Source of the DNA: Helianthus annuus
Taxonomy: Eukaryota > Streptophyta > Magnoliopsida > Asterales > Asteraceae
Length of the DNA stretch: 64,000 bases
NCBI RefSeq assembly: GCF_002127325.2
Contig: NC_035436.2
Span: forward strand, 29,353,163-29,417,162
Direction of reading: 5' to 3'
The notes below the pieces were generated by a model. That model was given only the letters and a program-made list of their open reading frames with translations, searched no databases and was not told the DNA's origin. The translations under genes were made by a program, and so were the position numbers. Shown here piece by piece: positions 57,068 through 64,000 of this stretch; positions within the stretch are counted from its first letter, which is position 1, and every line of letters starts with the position of its first letter.

Positions 57068-58781
57068 TATCAACATCGGAAAATCATTTTTGTAAATACC
57101 TTTGTGTTTTAAATTTGTCTTAGTTTATTGATTTTAGGGGGAGTAAATCCAAAAATCCAAAATTCTGAAAATCCAAAAACATCGAAAAATTTCAAAAACA
57201 CAAAAACAATAGAAAATCAAAAATGAGTTTCCTGGCGAGCAAAAGAGAAAGTGATAGTACAACAGTGGTCTATCCAAGCCTCTTTAAACCTTAAATGAAA
57301 AACGATAAGCAGCTCTATATAAGATGTATCGGTAGGCTCACAATCATTTTAAAGTGTGCAGGGTGATATAAATCTAAACCGACTGAAGACCAGGTGGGAA
57401 CCATTCATTGGCATATGGTCTTAGTACCGAAATTTCGTTTGATAGATTGCCGAGGTTCTGAGATATTCGGTCTTTATGCTGCTTATCATCTGGGTATCAT
57501 GGTTGTATCTTTTACCGAAAAATAACGGGGACGCAAGTCTAGATCTTCCATGATACTATACATACGTGTACATATTGCATACGACCTCAATAAGTGATGA
57601 ACAATCACATGTCCAAACAAATAAGTGATAAAATATCACATTTATCCGGGAATCAAGTTCGTCTCTCTGCTGTACGGAAGTACTGACCTGTTCACGGACT
57701 TGCTCCTGTGCCCTCATGCATATGAAAATCAAGTTCCTCATCAATAAGTGATTCTATCACATAGGGCTTGTTTTCAAATCAAAATAAGTGAGAATCTCAC
57801 ATCATATACGGTCAAACAGATGATAATCGGTATACTCACCGGTAAGATGAACCCTCGTGCATACCTTGATACGGGAATGTGTCGTGATGTGGATGATCAC
57901 CGGTCGGTAAGTATAAATCATACCTTAATGTATCTCCTAAACATGATTACATCTGATAAGTTGAGCTTATGTGGACAACAATACCGATAATTGTTATAGG
58001 ATGCTTATCTTAATGTTAACTAATTGAACAACAAGAGCGTTTTGGCATGACCGTACACTGATATGATTCTCTTACCCTCGAAACTCGCAAAAAGAATGTC
58101 TGTATATATTTATTTACTGCTTTCAGTCTTTACATTTAAAAAAATTCAAAAATTCCAAAAAGATTTTATTTCTACTTTATTTTCGATCGTACGATGTTGG
58201 AACTCGAGTCTTCGTTGCCTGAAACCTGAACGAAACCTGAATTGACTAAATCTTCATAAACGGTCGAAATTTGCAAGTTTTGAAAGTTGAAAACTAAAAT
58301 TGATAATTTTATTAAACTTTCAAACTGTCGGACGGTGTTTGATTGAAACATGGTCATACGTGTGTCATTGTTTATACTAACTATATTCCAAGCAGTTGTT
58401 CTCATTACGTGTTTAGATTTCTTGCATGTGCAGATTCTAAAGGCAAGGAGAACATGGTCGATGACAAAGCTTCGGAATGAAGACACGACGTGAAGGAGCT
58501 CAAGTGATGAAAATGATCGAGTTGCCGCTGGCCATCATCAACACCACAAGGATCTCAATTCATGAAGATCAAGTCATTCACGAGCATAACTCAAGGGGGA
58601 GCTTATGTTAAGGGGGAGTTTGTCTACACACTTCCTACATGATACGGGTAGTTTGTTGATACACTCTCTGCTTTCAAGACGTGAAGACTTTGAAGATCCT
58701 CCGACATTGAAGACTTGAAAGGACATTAGAGTCTTGAAGACTTGAAGATCAAAGGTGATCAAGATCGAGACAAAGCTACAG
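57068..58781 (+). other. Long 3' spacer of element F, no ORF
   Basis: About 1.7 kb lie between pol and the PPT. Envelope-like ORFs sit here in some related lineages, but the longest frames here (about 80-100 codons, both strands) show no signal peptide, membrane span or homology. It contains a four-hairpin array (57590-57802), a purine run near 57135 and two PPT-like runs near 58593 and 58610. Confidence 0.7.
57590..57802 (+). repeat. AATAAGTGAT..ATCACAT hairpin array in element F
   Basis: Four hairpins each follow AATAA and end in CACAT or CACAtc: GTGAT-gaaca-ATCAC (57594), GTGAT-aaaat-ATCAC (57625), GTGAT-tct-ATCAC (57748) and GTGAG-aat-CTCAC (57788). The last has a compensating change in both arms (T to G and A to C). 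It is untranslated RNA near the 3' end. Confidence 0.82.
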
Positions 58782-58794
58782 CCAAGGGGGAGTT
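58782..58794 (+). promoter_or_regulatory. Polypurine tract of element F
   Basis: CCAAGGGGGAGTT lies directly before the 3' LTR (TGTTGG at 58795). Two similar runs, AAGGGGGAG, lie 185-200 bp upstream. Confidence 0.9.
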
Positions 58795-59442
58795 TGTTGG
58801 TGCACTTGTGTCTGTACTTTGTCTGTATTCGGTCAATATGTAAAACGATGTCCTTGATAGTCCTGTAAGTTTGACCAAGTCAACCATCCTCCTGGTTTGA
58901 CTTGGCCAAAAAGTTAGTATATGATTGTAAGATGTCTGAGTCGAAGGATTGCTCATCGAAGGATAGTTTAGATCCTTCGATGAACTCGAAAGATAAACCT
59001 TCGATGGATGATTGATAGACCTCGATAGATCATCCTTCGAGGTCCCTGTGAATCCTTCGATAACAGTCTGATCGAAAGATGAACCTTCGATCAGTAATTC
59101 TGATCCTTCGACCAGACTTGCTGTGTTTGGGTATAAATACCCATGCAGTGTGTTCATTTGATATAGAGATGCACACAGAAAGATAGACTCGAGAGATAGA
59201 GAGTGCATTTTGTCAAGAACACACACACACTTAGAGAGTTTGCAAAACTGATTTGTAAACATTGTGCTTGTAACCGGAACCTTTCATACGCATAAATACA
59301 AGTGGTGTTAATCGGTGAACCTTGTGTGTCTTATGTTTGTGATTGTCTCAACTCGGTTGCACTCTAGCTTGGATTCCGCACTTGCTAGTGTGTTAACATA
59401 ACAAGGTTAAGGTTGAACCTCATCCTCCGAGAGGGACCTACA
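58795..59442 (+). repeat. 3' LTR of element F (648 bp)
   Basis: It pairs with 48488-49129. It has an extra 6 bp (ATTGTA-like) near 58925 and about 12 substitutions. It carries the same TCCTTCGA array and TATA box. Confidence 0.95.
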
Positions 59443-59447
59443 TCATC

Positions 59448-60551
59448 TTCTTCAATTTCTGATTCTCTTCCATCAGATTCTCCTTCTCCTAATCTGGCTT
59501 CTAATCCTCCTCCTCCTGTTAGAAGGTCCACAAGATCTTCTAATCCTCCATCATATTTACATGATTATGTATGTAGTCATGTTCATACTTATGATTCACA
59601 TGTTCATTGCTATCATACCATCACTAATGAATGTTTGCCGACTGCTTCTGCCGATTCTGTTGGTCTTTCTAAATCCAGTCAGCTTATTGCTCATCATCTT
59701 GATATTTTGCACGAGCCTACTTCATATAAACAGGTTGCACAATTTCCATCTTGGCAGGAAGCAATGGACAAAGAGTTTACTTCTCTTCAAAACAATAACA
59801 CTTGGTCTATAGTTGATCTTCCTCCTGGAAAGAAACCCATTAAGTGTAAGTGGGTTTATAAAATCAAGTATCATGCTACGGGTCCGTTGAAAGATGCAAG
59901 GCCCGTTTGGTTGTCAGGGGGGACACTAAAAAACATGGCATTGATTATAGTGAAACTTTCTCTCCAGTAGTTAAGATGACTACTATTAGATCTCTCATTG
60001 CTATTGCAACAAAACTGAAATGGCCAATGTTTCAGCTTGATGTGAACAATGCGTTTCTCCATGGTGATTTAGATGAAGACATTTATATGTCTCCTCCTCC
60101 TGGTATGACTTTACCATCTAATCATGTTCTTAAACCTCAAAAATCACTCTATGGCTTAAAACAAACATCAAGGCAATGGTATGGCAAACTTTCAACTGTC
60201 TTAAAATCAAAAGGTTATATGCTATCTGCCAATGATCATTCTTTATTTACCAAGTCAATGGGATCATCTACGGTTCATGTAGCATTCTATGTGGACAATA
60301 TCTTCGTAAAGGAGAATAATCCTGAGGAGAGAACTGCTCTTAAAGCTTTTTTGCATGATGATTTTCAAATAAAAGATTTGGGGTCTTTGAATTGTTTTCT
60401 TGGCATAGAGGTTCATGCTCACTCGAATGGGATTATCTTGTCACAAAGAAAGTTTGCCAAAGATTTACTAGCCGAGTTTGATTTATCAGACCTGGATATT
60501 CAAAATTCTCCTTTACCATCTCATTTACAATCGAAGTTAAAAGATGGTGAT
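59448..60551 (+). pseudogene. pol: Element B reverse transcriptase, broken
   Basis: It resumes after element F in the Ser-rich linker (SSISDSLPSDSPSPN). It then has the region before RT (RSTRSSNPPSYLHDYVC; PSWQEAMDKEFTSLQNNNTW) and the RT (KWVYKIKYHATG; ARLVVRGDTKKHGIDYSETFSPVVKMTTIRSL; QLDVNNAFLHGDLDEDIYM; SLYGLKQTSRQWY). The catalytic motif reads YVDNI where copia has YVDDI or YVDDL, so an active-site Asp is lost. A frameshift near 59893 splits it. The frame continues to IQNSPLPSHLQSKLKDGD, where element G cuts in. RNase H would lie beyond G. Confidence 0.9.
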
Positions 60552-61793
60552 TGTCACGGCCCCCGGCCCGGTGTGACCCGGTCCAGGAGCCGCTGGACAG
60601 AAACCCGTGGTATTTGATTATTTAATTTGGCAGCGGAAATAATTGACAGGATCTTTTAAACTAAAAATGCCCAATTATTTTATTTCACAATTTGGGACGA
60701 ACCCCGTAATTTACAATAAAGGAAATTTCACGAGGAAATCCATGGTTTTATAAAACAAATTTATTTATTTTATTGAACCACTTCCTCAAGCTTGTAATGC
60801 TACATAGCACTTTTTCCATGATCATAGCAGATCACCTGAAACATGTTTTAAAAAGGTTTTGTCAGCGGGGAAATACTGGCGAGTCATTCAATTTGCACGA
60901 AAGACACATTGTTATAAATTTATAGCATTAAGGGTTTCTATATTTGCCCCTATCATATAATTTATAATTAACTGGTTCAGCTGTCACTCGACCGAATCTA
61001 TGACTGTGGACATATCACTAATTAGGCTCGCCAACCTAACAGTGATAAATCGTTAGTAGTAATGTGCACAAAACCCCCACATACTGCCAGTAACTAAAGA
61101 TTAGCAAAGACTTAATCACTACAAAATATAACTTGAATACATTTAGGGTTTTGATAAGTAATTTGATAAAAAGAGAATGACTCACATTGCAGGTTTAATC
61201 GGACAGAACCTTGCCTACTGATTTAATCTTGTAACCTAATTTAAATAACAATGCATACGAAATCAAAACCCCCACGACAAATGACAAAGTATAGCCCGAA
61301 TTCGGCAGCACTTAAACATCCATCGGATTGGTTTCGATCAATCGGATATTGTATCGTAGCAGTGATCGAGTTAATACCCTGTAATCGTAGCAGCGTTTCC
61401 CTACTTAGAATTACGATTTTGAGCTAATAAAGTTTTTGAACAAAATTTTCGAACACAAATGAACTACTCATACCCTAGCAATTTATAGCAACTTTTTGGG
61501 TTTTACGCAGCCCGCGTAAACCCTTAAAAGAACTTACGCGGCCCGCGAGGGCCACCTAGTCTACAACTAGGGCTACCGTGTCACGTATAGGCCCGCCACT
61601 TGTGCGACACGTGGCCTGTTCACTTATCCGGTGAACTTTAAGTTGTCGCGGCCGCGTAGCCTTACCTTATGGCTTACGCGGCCCGCGTGGAAACCAATTT
61701 TCTTGTTTTCTTGATTTTGCATGCACATTAGGGTTTTAGGGGTCCTGGTTTTCACTTACGAGTCGTTTTGGGACATTTTTGCAGGTCCTTACA
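60552..61793 (-). repeat. 3' LTR of element G (1242 bp)
   Basis: Plus-strand ends are TGTCACGGCCCCCGG and GTCCTTACA. On the minus strand a TATA box (TGCTATAAAT, about 61481-61490) follows a palindromic GC-rich motif array (61504-61690). The partner LTR is off the window. Confidence 0.85.
61504..61690. repeat. ACGCGGCCCGCG palindromic array in U3 of G
   Basis: Four copies are seen: TACGCAGCCCGCGTAA, TTACGCGGCCCGCGAG, GTCGCGGCCGCGTAG and TTACGCGGCCCGCGTGG. Each is a near-palindrome, and all lie within 190 bp upstream of the TATA box on the transcribed strand. They are CpG-rich in an AT-rich neighbourhood. Confidence 0.8.
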
Positions 61794-61804
61794 TCCTCCC
61801 CACC
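61794..61804 (-). promoter_or_regulatory. Polypurine tract of element G
   Basis: The minus strand reads GGTGGGGAGGA directly before the LTR (TGTAAGGACC). Confidence 0.85.
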
Positions 61805-61829
61805 TTATTTAGAATCTCTTCCTTGAGAT

Positions 61830-64000
61830 TTACTGAAATAAGTGAGGATACTTTCGCTTCATTTCCAATTCTAGCTCCCATGTATACTCGGGTCCTCTTT
61901 TCGAATCCCACTTGACTTTGACAAGTACCAATCTTTTGTGCTTGAGAAACTTGACCTTCATGTCTTCTATTTGAAGTGGTTTCTCAACAAATTTTAGCTT
62001 TTCATTCACCTCTGTATCTTGAAGAGGTACTACCAGGGATTCGTCAGATAGACATTTCTTAAGGTTAGATACATGAAATACGTCATGTACTCCGGCTAAC
62101 TCTTCTAGTAGTTGTAGGCGATAAGCAACTGGTCCTATCCGCTGAATTACTGGGAATGGTCCTACGTACCTTGGACTTAGCTTTCCTTTCTTACCAAAGA
62201 AGACTACCCCTTACCAAGGAGAAACTTTTAGGAGTACCTTGTCTCCAACTTGAAATTCCAGTGGCTTGCGTCGATTGTCTGCATAACTTTTCTGGCGATC
62301 TTGAGCCGTTTTCAATCTTTCCTTAATTTGAGTGATCTTGTCAGTGATTTCTTACACAATTTCGGGACCTGATAATTGACTTTCTCCTGTTTCTACCCAA
62401 CAAACTGGAGTTCTACACTTTCATCCATACAGTGCTTCGAATGGGGTCGCTTCGATACTTGCATGATAACTATTGTTATAGGAGAATTCAATTAAGGGTA
62501 GGTGGTTATCCCAATTTCCACCGAAATCTATTACACATGCCCTGAGCATGTCTTCCAGGGTTTGGATCGTCCTTTCACTTTGTCCGTTTGTTTGGGGATC
62601 GTAAGCAGTGCTTAAGTTCAGCCTAGTTCCCATGGCTTCTTGGAAACTTGTTCAAAAATGCGAAGTAAAACGACTATCTCTATCTGATACAATAGAGAGT
62701 GGGACTCCATGTAAGGATACTACTTCGTCTACGTATAACTTGGCTAATCTTTCCATGCTAAAGGTTTCTTTTATGGGTAGAAAATGATCTGATTTGGTTA
62801 ATCGATCCACAATTACCCAAATCGCATCATTACCTTTTTCTGGTTTTGGGTAACTTAGTAACAAAGTCCATGGTTATTAGTTCCCATTTCCAAACAGGCA
62901 TTTCTAATTGTTGGAGTAACCCTGAAGGTTTCTGTTGCTCTGCCTTAACTTGTGAACAAGTTAGACACTTAGATACATATCTAGCTATATCCTTTTTCAT
63001 TCCTATCCACCAGAAATTATTCCTTAAATCTTGGTACATCTTGTTGTTTCCAGGGTGCATGGTATATCTAGATTTATGGGCTTCCTCTAGAATCTTATCT
63101 CTTAAATTTCCTTGCTTAGGTACCCAAATCCTTTTCTTATGTAATCTCCAAATTCCATCGGTTCCTTGCTCTAATTCCTTTATCTTTCCCTTCATTCCTT
63201 CAGCATCATCCTTGATTGCTATGGCTTGAACATTCTTCAGTTGTTCCATTAAAATATAATTGTAGATTTAATCTAAGAGCACGAACTCGCTTTTTCTTTT
63301 CATGATATTTACGGCTTAGGGCATCTGCGACTACATTTGCTTTTCCTTCGTGATATTGAATATCACAGTCGTAATCACTTAGAATTTCCATCCATCTCCG
63401 TTGTCTCTTGTTTAATTCTTTTTGCCCAAATATATATATCTTAAACTCTTATGATCTGTATAAATTGTAAACTTACTTCCATACAGATAGTGCCTCCAAA
63501 TCTTAAGGGCAAAAACTATAGCTCCTAACTCTAAATCGTGGGTTGTATAATGTTCCTCGTGCTTTTTCAATGGTCTTGAGGCATACGCAATTACCTTTTT
63601 ACGTTGCATTAGCACACATCCTAATCCTAACTTAGAAGCATCACAGTAAGCTTCAAAATTCCCTGTTCCTTCGGGTAATGCTAGAATTGGGGCGTTTGTT
63701 AACTTTTGCTTTAAAACCTTAAAAGCCTCTTCTTTCCTAGGTCCTCATTCAAACTTCACTGCTTTACAGGGTAGCTTAGTTAATGGCACAGCTATCTTAG
63801 AAAAATCTTTAATGAACCATCTATAGTACCCATCTAATCCTTGAAAACTTCTAACTTCTGTGGCTGACTGCGGAACCTTCCATTTGGTGATTGCTTCTAT
63901 TTTGGAGGGATCTACGTGAATACCTTCGTGATTCACCATATGTCCTAAAAATAGCACCTCCTGAAACCAAAATTCACACTTTGAGAATTTGGCGTAAAGC
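61830..64000 (-). pseudogene. pol: Element G pol, decayed and partial
   Basis: Leftward from the edge: the end of RT ([23 protein letters not shown]), RNase H ([43 protein letters not shown]), the integrase zinc domain (HKSRYTMHPGNNKMYQDLR..CLTCSQVKAEQQ), catalytic core ([48 protein letters not shown]) and a chromodomain ([21 protein letters not shown]) ending at TAA 61830-61832. At least five frameshifts or stops are present (near 62390, 62640, 62850, 63230 and 63400). It shows Tekay-like sequence but is distinct from C, D and E. Confidence 0.9.

Larger units (their letters stand above)
48488..59442 (+). mobile_element. Copia element F, inserted in B
   Basis: This is a complete plus-strand Ty1/copia element of 10,955 bp, with ends TGTTGGTGCAC and GAGGGACCTACA and target duplication TCATC (48483-48487, 59443-59447). 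LTRs are 48488-49129 (642 bp) and 58795-59442 (648 bp), differing by about 12 substitutions and a 6-bp indel (about 1.9%), so it is older than C, D and E. Features are a long gag region with two zinc knuckles, pol in one frame with several stops, and a 1.7-kb 3' spacer with a hairpin array. Length and layout suggest the SIRE/Maximus-like or a related long-gag copia lineage (inference). Confidence 0.94.
7605..60551 (+). mobile_element. Copia element B, the outer host of the nest
   Basis: This is an old Ty1/copia element on the plus strand, cut into three visible pieces by later insertions: LTR, gag and start of PR (7605-9059), rest of PR and integrase (47253-48487), and RT (59448-60551). Joining the edges after removing one copy of each target duplication restores continuous protein homology across both gaps, for example GHV|ITVHQ across element C. 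Element G interrupts the RT at 60551, and the remainder, with its 3' LTR, is beyond the window. The short LTR and the gag/IN type suggest the Ale/Retrofit lineage, which is an inference. Confidence 0.88.
60552..64000 (-). mobile_element. Gypsy element G (3' part, runs off right edge)
   Basis: This is a leftward Ty3/gypsy chromovirus inserted in the RT of B. The visible part comprises the 3' LTR (60552-61793), the PPT and about 2.2 kb of pol. The target duplication is probably GTGAT (60547-60551), but the other end is off the window. Its pol has many frameshifts and stops. It is a different family from C, D and E, with a 1242-bp LTR. Confidence 0.9.

Noticed and set aside
57748..58486. Possible envelope-like gene in the 3' spacer of F
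   Set aside because: Longest frames are about 80-100 codons on opposite strands, without signal peptide or membrane span.

Overview
This window is plant nuclear DNA, almost entirely LTR retrotransposons. The signs are an LRR receptor kinase gene with a spliceosomal intron, plant Ty1/copia and Ty3/gypsy (Tekay/Del-type chromovirus) families, tRNA-iMet primer binding sites, and LTRs of 2.6-4 kb. The gag and pol sequences resemble what I remember of Asteraceae elements, sunflower (Helianthus) in particular. That attribution is from memory and untested.

Layout. (1) 1-2941: 5' part of copia element A, minus strand, with one LTR (2393-2941) and an unbroken gag that runs off the left edge. (2) 2964-6749: the only host gene, an LRR-XII-type (FLS2/EFR/Xa21-like) non-RD receptor kinase on the minus strand. 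It has one intron and one frameshift caused by a 5-bp tandem duplication. Element A sits 22 bp beyond its stop codon. (3) 7605-60551: an old copia element B, plus strand, cut into pieces by later insertions.

B holds a Russian-doll nest. Gypsy C (9060-47247, minus strand, TSD TGTTA) sits in B. Gypsy D (18650-42144, plus, TSD CAGTC) sits in C. Gypsy E (32672-41916, minus, TSD TTCCT) sits in the 3' LTR of D. A second copia F (48488-59442, plus, TSD TCATC) sits further along B, and gypsy G (60552 to beyond the right edge, minus) interrupts the RT of B. A Tourist-like MITE (45940-46247, TSD TAA) lies in one LTR of C. LTR-pair divergence counted by eye falls in the order nesting requires: F about 1.9%, C about 0.6%, D about 0.35%, E none seen.

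Points beyond ordinary annotation. D carries arrays of small hairpins, nearly all with GGG loops and with stems that covary, on both sides of an extra acidic Pro/Asp-rich ORF upstream of gag. C has a decayed ORF in the same position with a similar C-terminal heptad region. Gag of D appears to hold an 89-bp intron. E has identical LTRs but an altered RT active site, several gag/PR deletions and an integrase frameshift, so it was probably mobilised in trans. Several elements carry their own short motif arrays in the LTR, and in A and F the same motif recurs in the leader. Many nonsense codons fit C-to-T change at methylatable sites. No tRNA, rRNA, CRISPR or prokaryotic features were seen.
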